Origin: Mariniblastus sp.
GTDB taxonomy: Bacteria > Planctomycetota > Planctomycetia > Pirellulales > Pirellulaceae
DNA length: 59,963 nt
Assembly: GCA_022447605.1 (NCBI GenBank)
Contig: JAKVBG010000025.1
Span: 1 to 59,963, forward strand
Direction of reading: 5' to 3'
Numbering within the stretch: position 1 is the stretch's first letter; each line of letters starts with the position of its first letter. The notes beneath the pieces were generated by a model. That model did no database searches and was not told where the DNA came from. It was given only the letters and a program-made list of their open reading frames with translations. A program made the translations under genes and the position numbers. Shown in pieces: positions 42,862 to 51,137 of the stretch.

Positions 42862-43929
42862 ATCACGCTGCAATTGCCCGCCCACGAATTCTTGAGTGAC
42901 ACGACCGATCACCTGATCGTCGATGTGCGGGCCCCCCTCGAATTTGCCGAGGGCCATATCCCGGGCGCCGTCAACCTGCCGCTGTTGGATGACCGGCAAC
43001 GGGCCGAGGTGGGCACGCTCTACCAACAGCAGGGGAGGGCGGTGGCCACCCGCACCGGCTTGCAAGCGGTGCGGCAGCGACTGCCCGAATTAAAAGGTGA
43101 TCTGGACCGATTGCTCGCGCGGTCCGGTGACGGGGTCGACCTGCGGATCAACTGCTGGCGTGGCGGACTGCGAAGCCGCAGTTTCGCCTGGCTGGCCGAA
43201 CAGTTCGGCCACGGGGCGAGCGTGCTGGAGGGAGGGTACAAGGCGTACCGGCAACACGTGCTGGAGCTGTTTCGCACCCCGCTCCCCCTGGTCGTACTGA
43301 GCGGGATGACCGGCGCGGGCAAAACGAAACAATTGCAGCACCTGCAGCGGGCCGGGGAACAGGTGATCGACCTGGAAGGCCTGGCCCACCACCGGGGATC
43401 GGCCTTTGGCGGGATCGGCCTGCCCCCGCAACCGACCGTGCAGCAGTTCCAGAACAACCTGGCCGCGGCGATCGGCCAGCTCGACACATCGCGGCGGACC
43501 TGGATCGAAGATGAGAGCCAGAAGATTGGCCGCGTGGTGATCGACCGGAATTTTGTCGAACAGATCCGCCAGGCGCCCGCCATCTTCCTCGACGTCCCGC
43601 AAGCGGTGCGCGCCCAGAACCTGGCCGACGAGTACGGCCGGCTATCGCGCGACGAACTGAAAGAATCGACCCTGAAAATCGCGAAACGATTTGGCGGGCA
43701 GAACGTGCAGGCAGCGCTCGAGCTGCTCGAGCGGGGGGACCTGGCCGGCTGTGCCGGGCGGCTGCTCGATTACTACGACAAGACGTACGGCGTGGCCCGC
43801 GCCCGGCAGAACCGCCCGCTATTTCACGAACTGGCCACCGAGCGACCGTTGGATGCGGCCCTCACGGCCGAGCTGATCGAGATCGCCGATCAGCAGCGCT
43901 GGTGCAAGGCTAAAACAAGCGGTGTTTGA
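42862..43929 (+). CDS. mnmH: tRNA 2-selenouridine synthase MnmH (SelU)
   Basis: Exchanges sulfur for selenium (via geranylated intermediates) at wobble U34 of Glu, Lys and Gln tRNAs. The rhodanese domain holds catalytic Cys in INCWRGGLRSRS (C94 counted from TTG 42874), and a P-loop domain has GMTGAGKT. Start is ambiguous. The TTG at 42874 is 19 bp from the only good ribosome site, GGAG at 42851. An ATC at 42862 is in frame at ideal spacing (7 bp) and would give a start like E. coli homologues, so I extend the feature there with reservation; CTG 42868 is a third option. It lies about 70 bp downstream of a tRNA whose U34 class is its substrate. Confidence 0.85.
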   Translation: MTLQLPAHEFLSDTTDHLIVDVRAPLEFAEGHIPGAVNLPLLDDRQRAEVGTLYQQQGRAVATRTGLQAVRQRLPELKGDLDRLLARSGDGVDLRINCWRGGLRSRSFAWLAEQFGHGASVLEGGYKAYRQHVLELFRTPLPLVVLSGMTGAGKTKQLQHLQRAGEQVIDLEGLAHHRGSAFGGIGLPPQPTVQQFQNNLAAAIGQLDTSRRTWIEDESQKIGRVVIDRNFVEQIRQAPAIFLDVPQAVRAQNLADEYGRLSRDELKESTLKIAKRFGGQNVQAALELLERGDLAGCAGRLLDYYDKTYGVARARQNRPLFHELATERPLDAALTAELIEIADQQRWCKAKTSGV

Positions 43930-46250
43930 TTCGAGATTGAATCCCTTTCAAAGCGAACTATTAGTCCCAAAAATGATAGGTGGCAGTGTTGCGCGATTGG
44001 TTCACGTTGATGTAATTTTTATTTTCATCTTCGCTTTCATTTGTATAGGTAACGACGAAGCCGTTTACATTCTCATAGTCATGGCTGTTTGCAAAATAAG
44101 GAATTTTGGCCTCGCCGGATTTACCATTATGATCAAAATACCAATTATCTCCGGAGTAAGATGGGAGGCTGCCTCCGTTTACAATACTATTATCATTGAA
44201 CGCGTAGAGAAGTGCTTTTCCAGAACCACCAACGAAAAGTGAACTGTTTAAATACAGGTCCCCAAAGTCGTTTTTATTAATGCCAAAAGATACGTCCCTT
44301 GATGTAAATGAGCCTCCGGGTGCAAAATCGGCATCGACGGAAAATACATCATTTTTGTTCAGTGCGGAAAAAACTCCCGTATCGAGGATCCTATTTTGAT
44401 TCAAACCAGCCTGATTTACCCAAGAATCGACGCGGACTTTTTCTATTGTATTATCGAAGATTCCATTTTTATTGAACCAATACCCTTTTCCCACTAGCGG
44501 GGTGCCATAACAGGACTTATTCGAAATGACCCCATTAATGTAGTCAAACGGTTTCGCCTGAGTAATTCGGGGCACCCAAACCTTATTAAGACTATTTTTG
44601 GCCACAGGCCCATTCGTATATCCGTAAGAGGCAAAACTGATCGCCGAACCGGTGTTCCCTTGGATTAAGGTCGTGTCGTTCCAGGTGGAAAAACTGCTAA
44701 GGACTTTCAGGTTGTCATCAGCCGTCATCTGGTAATTTCGTTCAAAATAGCTGTACGGCGAGAGGACCTCGGGACCGTCAGAACCATCACTAAACGTGAA
44801 CATCTGATTGTCTTTCATCCAAACAGGGCAGGTCGTATCCCCACCTCCATCTAAAAACTGTGTTGCAATTACTCCCTTTGCATTTGGGTCAAATACATTC
44901 CACCCCCATCTATTACAGATTGCAGTGGCAATTTTGTCTTCATAGGTCAGAGCTGGGCCTGGGAGGGTCCAATCGTAGGAGTCTGCATACGCATTGAGCT
45001 GGATCCCCGACCCGTTTCTCTTTGGATTAGCCTTAAACGTAACACCTGCCACTGCGATTGAACGATCGCCCGGGTTGTTGAAGACGTCTGGTGTGTTTTT
45101 ATGATAATCTGCCCAGTGATCCTTCTGAAAAGACGATTGCAAATCAAGCATCAAATTTTCAAACTTTTGCGTAGGCGTAAGTTGTTTGTTTGGCTGTTTA
45201 TCCACAACGGCAGGATTCGTAAGAACCGACCTACTCCATCCATCAATAACACCCTCATCCACATCACTCGTAACGGCCCACTGGTTACTGTTCTCCAGAA
45301 GAATCGGTGTCCACTCACTCAGAGTTTTGTTTCGAACAAAAATTGATTGCGAAAGTAATGTTTCGTTGGTATCGATTCTTTCGTCGATATTTAAATGAAA
45401 TGTTGTGGCATTCAGTTGGGTGGGTGAAAGATTCAACATCCAATGGGCGATTGAACCTACAGCGTATTCCCAATCATTTTCGTATGTTAATAATCTCAGT
45501 CCGTCTTTCAATTTCTGGTTGGTAATCTTTGAAAAATCCAATCCCGTTCCCTGAACCTCATATTGGTTGATCCCTTCTTTTTTCCCTGTTAACTGCCAGC
45601 CTAAATCAGCTTTCCCTTTTAAACGTGATGCGGCAATTGTTTGTAACTGGTCACCTGAAAGCGTAGATGACTGAGCGATTCCGCCGGGCCCGTCTACTGG
45701 ATAGTTATGTTTGTTTCCTGTGTTGTCCGTAATGTTGTCCGGACCAAAGGAAACAACGACGGCGCGTTTACCGTAAAAATTTGTATTTACATTTTGATCA
45801 TACGGAATAAATGTGAACTGTTTTATTGCTTGGGTATCACCGTACCATTTTAGATTTTGAAAATCGCTCAGATGAAAATAAACAAATGGATAAGTTGTTT
45901 GAGCTTTGAGTGTTCCCGGAATCGATTCACCATAATGTGACAGCCAACCGGGCTTGTCATTACCACCCATCGGTTGCCCTATATTAAATGTGAACCCAAG
46001 TGAAAATTGGCTCAGATCTAGATTTTCACCCGCGTTTTTAATCGAGAAATAGTATGCCTCAACATGGTCAAAATTTTCAGATCCGTCCTTTTCGTTAAAA
46101 TTCCAACTGTTGCCCTTGTGGTAAACATTGCTGAGTTGAATCGTTTTACTGTCGGACCTATAAAATTGGTCCATGGCAGAAGTGCCCGTACTTGTGTTCC
46201 AGATATCTATGTCAAATTCCCAATCTTGATTTTGCAACTGAACTCCATCT
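43930..46250. other. AT-rich segment, compositional outlier
   Basis: Visibly lower GC and more A/T-ending codons than neighbouring genes, covering only the 3' half of the 1403-aa LEPR-XLL gene. The switch is near 46230-46260, just past the cyclophilin domain; the other edge is the end of mnmH. No inverted repeat, integrase or transposase flanks it. Confidence 0.75.
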
Positions 46251-48172
46251 TCCAGGATACGGACCGAGTAGATCTGCTCGGCCGGGGTGGTGCTGCCGAC
46301 AACCCGCCGGTTGATCGCGTCGACCACGTCGCTCCCCTCGATCACCTCGCCAAAGATGGCGTGCTGACCATTGAGCTGCGTCTGCGGTGAGAGGGTAAAG
46401 AAGAATTGGCTGCCGTTGGTGTTGGGACCGGCGTTGGCCATCGCCAACAGGTCGCGGCGATCAAACTCGCCCAGGGCGGTCGCTTCATCGGCAAACTGGT
46501 AACCGGGGCCCCCCGCACCGAACCCGGTCGGGTCCCCCCCCTGGGCGATGAAGCCGGGTCCCAGGTCGACCACCCGGTGGAAGGTCAGACCGTCGTAATA
46601 GCCGTCCAGCGCCAGGTTGACAAAATTATTGACCGTGATCGGCGCCTGGTCATCGTTGAGCAGGACGCGGATCTGGCCATCGGCCGTCTGGAAGATCGCC
46701 TCGTACTCTTTGGCCGTGTCGATCGACATCTGGGGCGCCTGGTCGTAAAGTCCGTTTCGCAGTTCCGGTTTCACATTGGAGAGCTGCCGCTGCCCGGAAA
46801 ACGGTTCAAAATTGGGCGGCACGTCCGCGTTCCGCTCGACCGTCAAGCTGAATTCCTGCGTGACGGGCACCCCGAAGTTGTCCGTTGCCGTGACGGTCAG
46901 GTCGACGATGCCATCCCGGCCGGGCTGCCAGAAAATCCCTCCGTCTCTTGAAATGTAAGGTTGGTGTATTCCTCCGCTGACCGGTTCTCCACCCGACGTG
47001 ATCTCGTACGTCAGGGGCGTTCCATCCGGGTCGCTGGCGGCGATATCCAGATAAAAATCATTTCCCTGCGTGATGACGGCGTCGGCGATCGTCGGGATCT
47101 GGGGCAACTGGTCCACCTTGTCGATACGGATATTGTCCAGCAGTGGCCCGTGGCCATCCCCTTTGCCCAACTCCCCACCGGCCGTTTCACGCAAGACCAG
47201 GCGGGTCAGTTCGCTGTCCGCTGTGAGCAACAGACCGTATGTCTGCCAATTGGATGTGCCGACGAACGAGCCAGCCCACTGGCCATTCCAGCGGATCCGC
47301 AGCTCGTTATCCATGCCCGGTTCATCGGCGCCCTTGATATCGAACGACAGGTAGTACTGGCGGTCCGGTTCGGTCGCCAGGTCCTGGTACAGCCGATCGA
47401 GTCGTTCGGCGCTCGAGTCGAGTGCCAGTACGCCGGCGCCCTCGGTCGCCTCGGCCGATTGAACGATCTTCATCACCCGGTCGTCGTAACTGCCCATCGC
47501 CTGCCAACCGTCGACGGTCGACTGGTGGTGCAGTTCGCCCGATTTATCGGTGACCAGTTCGAAGCTGCCGTTGGCCACAAAGCCGGTATGCATGCGCGTG
47601 GCGATCACGTTATCGATCAGCGGTCCGCGGCCATCGCCCAGATCCTGTTCATCCTGGCCCACTTCGCGGAACTCGAGCCGCGACATGTCGGCCCGACCGG
47701 TCACCGTCAGGGCGACCGTCTGCCACTGCTGGGTACCGCGGAAGGTGCCGAGACTCTCGTCGTTCCAGAAGACCTCTACGTCGTTGGTCGACTCGGCCGC
47801 ATCGGCGGCGACCGGCCGCTCGCGCAGGTCAAAGGCCAGCGTGTACTCGATCCCCTCGCGGGTGGCGAGGTCCTGGAAGACCTGGTCAAAATGACCGGCC
47901 GTCGCATCGAGGTTCAGCACGAACTCACGTTGGTGCGAAAACTTCAAGACGTTCAGTCGCTGGCCCGCCTCGGCGTTGACCGCGTTCCAGCCCTCGACCT
48001 CTTCGTTGGAATAGAAGGTCGTTTCGGACTCGGCCAACGGGGTCAACGTACTGTTGCTGACCAGGTTCACGCCGCCCGGCAGGGAGACTGACAGCAGGTG
48101 CCGCGGCTCGAGGTGGCGGTAATCAAAACGGGAGGCATCAGGGGCAGAACGACGTCGTTTGGAAGCGGCCAT
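43961..48172 (-). CDS. LEPR-XLL surface protein with cyclophilin domain and unknown AT-rich C-terminus
   Basis: 1403 aa. N-terminal basic stretch, then LEPR-XLL motif HLEPRHLLS (residues 20-28), a planctomycete marker of large exported proteins. Two DUF642-like beta domains (about 40-180 and 190-350) share SFELVTDKSGE/..FQDLATRE..YTLAFDLRE patterns, then an Ig/cadherin-like domain (about 370-450). A cyclophilin domain (about 490-630) has FHRVVDLGPGFIAQGGDPTG, NTNGSQFFFTLSP and LNGQHAIFGEV, so isomerase activity is possible. After about residue 640 sequence and composition change abruptly; the last 760 residues are Asn/Asp/Tyr/Ser-rich, unrecognised and absent from the paralog upstream. A chimera is the simplest reading. 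Confidence 0.8.
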   Translation of the reverse strand: MAASKRRRSAPDASRFDYRHLEPRHLLSVSLPGGVNLVSNSTLTPLAESETTFYSNEEVEGWNAVNAEAGQRLNVLKFSHQREFVLNLDATAGHFDQVFQDLATREGIEYTLAFDLRERPVAADAAESTNDVEVFWNDESLGTFRGTQQWQTVALTVTGRADMSRLEFREVGQDEQDLGDGRGPLIDNVIATRMHTGFVANGSFELVTDKSGELHHQSTVDGWQAMGSYDDRVMKIVQSAEATEGAGVLALDSSAERLDRLYQDLATEPDRQYYLSFDIKGADEPGMDNELRIRWNGQWAGSFVGTSNWQTYGLLLTADSELTRLVLRETAGGELGKGDGHGPLLDNIRIDKVDQLPQIPTIADAVITQGNDFYLDIAASDPDGTPLTYEITSGGEPVSGGIHQPYISRDGGIFWQPGRDGIVDLTVTATDNFGVPVTQEFSLTVERNADVPPNFEPFSGQRQLSNVKPELRNGLYDQAPQMSIDTAKEYEAIFQTADGQIRVLLNDDQAPITVNNFVNLALDGYYDGLTFHRVVDLGPGFIAQGGDPTGFGAGGPGYQFADEATALGEFDRRDLLAMANAGPNTNGSQFFFTLSPQTQLNGQHAIFGEVIEGSDVVDAINRRVVGSTTPAEQIYSVRILEDGVQLQNQDWEFDIDIWNTSTGTSAMDQFYRSDSKTIQLSNVYHKGNSWNFNEKDGSENFDHVEAYYFSIKNAGENLDLSQFSLGFTFNIGQPMGGNDKPGWLSHYGESIPGTLKAQTTYPFVYFHLSDFQNLKWYGDTQAIKQFTFIPYDQNVNTNFYGKRAVVVSFGPDNITDNTGNKHNYPVDGPGGIAQSSTLSGDQLQTIAASRLKGKADLGWQLTGKKEGINQYEVQGTGLDFSKITNQKLKDGLRLLTYENDWEYAVGSIAHWMLNLSPTQLNATTFHLNIDERIDTNETLLSQSIFVRNKTLSEWTPILLENSNQWAVTSDVDEGVIDGWSRSVLTNPAVVDKQPNKQLTPTQKFENLMLDLQSSFQKDHWADYHKNTPDVFNNPGDRSIAVAGVTFKANPKRNGSGIQLNAYADSYDWTLPGPALTYEDKIATAICNRWGWNVFDPNAKGVIATQFLDGGGDTTCPVWMKDNQMFTFSDGSDGPEVLSPYSYFERNYQMTADDNLKVLSSFSTWNDTTLIQGNTGSAISFASYGYTNGPVAKNSLNKVWVPRITQAKPFDYINGVISNKSCYGTPLVGKGYWFNKNGIFDNTIEKVRVDSWVNQAGLNQNRILDTGVFSALNKNDVFSVDADFAPGGSFTSRDVSFGINKNDFGDLYLNSSLFVGGSGKALLYAFNDNSIVNGGSLPSYSGDNWYFDHNGKSGEAKIPYFANSHDYENVNGFVVTYTNESEDENKNYINVNQSRNTATYHFWD

Positions 48173-48470
48173 CGGGTGGATCCGTTTGCTCAGGTGTGTG
48201 GGATGCTTTACAGAGAAAGGCTCTGCAGGCCGTCCATTGTAGCCAAACAGGGGCCGGGGTGGAAAAAAAAACGAACCACAGAGACCCCGCCTTGGTGGGG
48301 GATTTCAACAGGTACGCCCCGGAGAACGGGCTGACCTGGTCCCGCAGCAGCGCAGGATCGGGCCGAGTGAGAACAGACCGAGTTGGGAGCAGCTCAGAGA
48401 GGGGCGTTGTCCAGCAACTCTACCGGGCAACTCTACCGGGCAACTTCACTGAGCAAATTCACCGACCCAT
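48173..48470. other. Spacer between the LEPR-XLL paralogs
   Basis: No gene seen. It includes a 13-bp tandem repeat CAACTCTACCGGG at 48415-48427 and 48428-48440, followed by a divergent third copy. The promoter of the downstream LEPR-XLL gene must lie near 48180-48260 but I cannot place it. Confidence 0.5.
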
Positions 48471-50837
48471 TTAAGGATCGGTAACCACGATCTCGATCGA
48501 GTAGATCCGCTCGGCCGGTGTGCTACTGTTTGGATCCCGCTGGTTGATCGCATCGACCACGTCGCTCCCCTCGATCACCTCGCCAAAGATGGCGTGCCGC
48601 CCATTGAGGTGCGTCTGCGGTGAAAGGGTAAAGAAGAACTGGCTGCCGTTGGTGTCGGCGCCGGCGTTGGCCATCGCCAACAGGTCACGGCGGTCAAAGT
48701 CGGTCATGGCGGCCGCCTCATCGTTAAACCGGTAACCGGGTCCACCCGAACCGAAGCCGGTCGGGTCACCCCCCTGGGCAATGAAACCGGGACCGAGCGA
48801 AACGACGCGGTGGAAGGTCAGGCCATCATAGAACCCATCCTCGGCCAAATTGACAAAGTTGTTGACCGTGATCGGCGCGTCGTCATCGTTCAGCAGAACT
48901 CGAATCTGACCGTCGGCCGTGTGGAAGATCGCCTCGTATTGCTTCGCCGTATCGATCGACATCGCGGGCGCCTGGTCATAGATCTGGTTCCTCAATTCCG
49001 GCTGCACGTTGGAGAGCTGACGCTGACCGGAAAACGGTTCGAAATCATCCGGCACGTCCGCGTTACGTGCAACGGTGATCGAGAAATCGCGCGTCGCCGC
49101 AGCGCCCGCATCATCAGTGACGGTGACCGTCACGCTGAGCACGCCGTCCCGTTGGGGTGTCCAGCTAATCTGGCCGTCGGAGGAGATCGTCGGCTGCGCA
49201 CTGCCACCGCTGATCGGCTCGCCGGCGGAGGAGAGTTCGTACGTCAGCAAATCGTTGTTCGGATCGCTCGCATTGACGGTCAACTGGAAGTCCTGGCCGA
49301 GTGTGACCAGGGAGTCCCCGATCGCGCCAATTTCGGGCGGCAAGTTGTCCGACTGGACATTCAATCGGATCCGGGTCATGGCCGATTGGGCATCCTGGCT
49401 GTGCAGGGTCACCGAGATTTCTCGCTCGCCCCCGGTCACATCCGTCTTTGTGTTGTCATATCGCAAGGTCTGCAGGACCTCGGTGTAGACAGCCGCGCTG
49501 CCGTTTCCGCTCAGCAACAGGACACCAGTCGGCAGATCGTACGAGGAGCTCAGCCCGCTCGACCCCACGTCGACCGAGAGGAACTCTTCCTGCCCGTCCG
49601 GCCGCGTATCGAGCGCGATCACGGCCGAGGTTACGTATGGTCGTAGCCGGTTCTCGACGGTCAGCTCCGATGTGGCGATCAATGTTGGTCCGGCGCCTTC
49701 GGTGTAGAGCGCATTCGAGTCGGTCCCATCGGCCACGCCGTTGGCGTCAACCGCGAGCAATTCACTCGACGTGTCAATGCTGACCAGGCGGACGTTGTCC
49801 AGCAGCGGTCCATGTCCATCTCCCGCACCGAATTCACCGTTGGGCGTTTCCCGCAGGACGAGCCGGGTCAGGTCGCTGTCCGCTTCGAGCAACAGCCCGT
49901 ACGTCTGCCATTGGTCGCGTCCAAAGAACGTGCCAGCCCATTGGTCGTTCCAGCGGACCCGCAGTTCGTTATCGGAGTCCACCTCGTCGGCAGCCTTGAC
50001 ATCAAAGGAGAGGAAATATTTGCGACCCGCCTCGGTGGTCAGGTCCTGGTACAGGCGGTCCAGGTGTCGGTCGCTCGTGTCGAGATCGAGGTACGAGTTG
50101 CCGGCGGTCGCCTCGCTGGAAGGGACGATCTGGATCAGGCGTTCGTCAAAACTCCCCATCGCCTGCCAGCCGTCGACCTTCGACTGATGGAAGAGGTTGT
50201 TGGTCGGGGAATCTTCGCCCCCCTGGAAACTGCCGTTGGCCAGGCCCCCGGCTCGGTAGTTGACCAGGCTGACGTTATCGATCAGCGGACCACGGCCATC
50301 ACCCAGGTCCTGTTCGCCCGAACCGACTTCGCGGAACTCGAGCCGCGTCGATCCGGCCTGACCGGTCACCGACAGGGCAATCGTCTGCCATTGCTGGGTC
50401 CCGCGATACGTGCCGACGCTCTGGCCGTTCCAGAAGACCTCCACGTCGTTGGTCGTCTCGGCCGCGCTGGCATCCACCGGCCGTTCGCGCAGATCAAACG
50501 CCAGGATGTAGTCGACGTCGGCACTCGTGCCGATGTCCTGGAAGACCTGGTCGAAATGCTCGGCCGAGGCATCGAGGTTCAGCACGAATTCGCGCTCATG
50601 GGAAAATTTCAACAGGTTCAACTGCTGACCGGCATCTGATTCCACCGTGTTCCAGCCCTCGACCTCTCCATTGGCATACATTTGCGAGTCGACTTCGGCG
50701 ATCGGCACGAAGGGACTGTTGTTGACCAGGTTGACGCCTACCGGCAGCGAGGCCGATAGCATCTGGCGAGGTTCCAGTGGTTGGAAATCGAACTTCGGGG
50801 ATCGATAGTTTGGGCGACGTCGTTGGGGACCAGGCAT
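48471..50837 (-). CDS. LEPR-XLL surface protein with cyclophilin domain
   Basis: 788 aa, paralog of the downstream 1403-aa gene. LEPR-XLL motif PLEPRQMLS at residues 20-28. Two DUF642-like beta domains follow (residues about 35-360: NGSFQGGEDS; SFDVKAADEVDSDNELRVRW). A cadherin-like segment of about 150 residues absent from the paralog comes next (around 370-520), then an Ig-like domain and the cyclophilin domain (about 640-785) with FHRVVSLGPGFIAQGGDPTG, NGSQFFFTLSP and LNGRHAIFGEV. It ends with the cyclophilin at VVTDP, showing where the paralog's extra half begins. Envelope location is inferred from family. Confidence 0.83.
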   Translation of the reverse strand: MPGPQRRRPNYRSPKFDFQPLEPRQMLSASLPVGVNLVNNSPFVPIAEVDSQMYANGEVEGWNTVESDAGQQLNLLKFSHEREFVLNLDASAEHFDQVFQDIGTSADVDYILAFDLRERPVDASAAETTNDVEVFWNGQSVGTYRGTQQWQTIALSVTGQAGSTRLEFREVGSGEQDLGDGRGPLIDNVSLVNYRAGGLANGSFQGGEDSPTNNLFHQSKVDGWQAMGSFDERLIQIVPSSEATAGNSYLDLDTSDRHLDRLYQDLTTEAGRKYFLSFDVKAADEVDSDNELRVRWNDQWAGTFFGRDQWQTYGLLLEADSDLTRLVLRETPNGEFGAGDGHGPLLDNVRLVSIDTSSELLAVDANGVADGTDSNALYTEGAGPTLIATSELTVENRLRPYVTSAVIALDTRPDGQEEFLSVDVGSSGLSSSYDLPTGVLLLSGNGSAAVYTEVLQTLRYDNTKTDVTGGEREISVTLHSQDAQSAMTRIRLNVQSDNLPPEIGAIGDSLVTLGQDFQLTVNASDPNNDLLTYELSSAGEPISGGSAQPTISSDGQISWTPQRDGVLSVTVTVTDDAGAAATRDFSITVARNADVPDDFEPFSGQRQLSNVQPELRNQIYDQAPAMSIDTAKQYEAIFHTADGQIRVLLNDDDAPITVNNFVNLAEDGFYDGLTFHRVVSLGPGFIAQGGDPTGFGSGGPGYRFNDEAAAMTDFDRRDLLAMANAGADTNGSQFFFTLSPQTHLNGRHAIFGEVIEGSDVVDAINQRDPNSSTPAERIYSIEIVVTDP

Positions 50838-51137
50838 CTGAATTATCCGCTGCTTGCAAATCGAGGGAAGTGTCGGAAAGGGAGACGACTGAGAGAGGAG
50901 TTTTCCCAGACGTTCATTTTACCTGAAAACATATGTTTTTATTTGGCAAATGCAAATTTGTCGTCCGTTTTGAACCAGGTCCGAGCGGCGGGGAAACGGT
51001 GACCCTTACAAACCGCAAAATAGATGATTCGGAGCCTGAATTGTGAAAATAAAAACAAATGCGGATTGACAATCGACCACCAGAAGTCAGGCTGTCGCAC
51101 TGATATTGACGATATTTTGGGCCTGTTGGAAGTTACC
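50838..51137. other. Divergent intergenic region
   Basis: AT-rich between the LEPR-XLL gene (minus) and rlmKL (plus). An open frame runs from ATG 51024 into rlmKL, but its first 38 codons are unlike the family. TTGACA at about 51065 has no clear -10. Presumed to hold two divergent promoters. Confidence 0.45.

Noticed and set aside
43922..44242. 106-codon frame over the 3' end of the LEPR-XLL gene
   Set aside because: Hydrophobic but antisense to an uninterrupted 1403-aa frame in AT-rich DNA, where random frames are also common.
43930..46250. Mobile element or genomic island at the tRNA
   Set aside because: No integrase, transposase, terminal repeats or duplicate of the tRNA 3' end were found; only composition supports foreign origin.
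46961..48091. 376-codon frame opposite the LEPR-XLL gene
   Set aside because: Shadow of a clear coding sequence.
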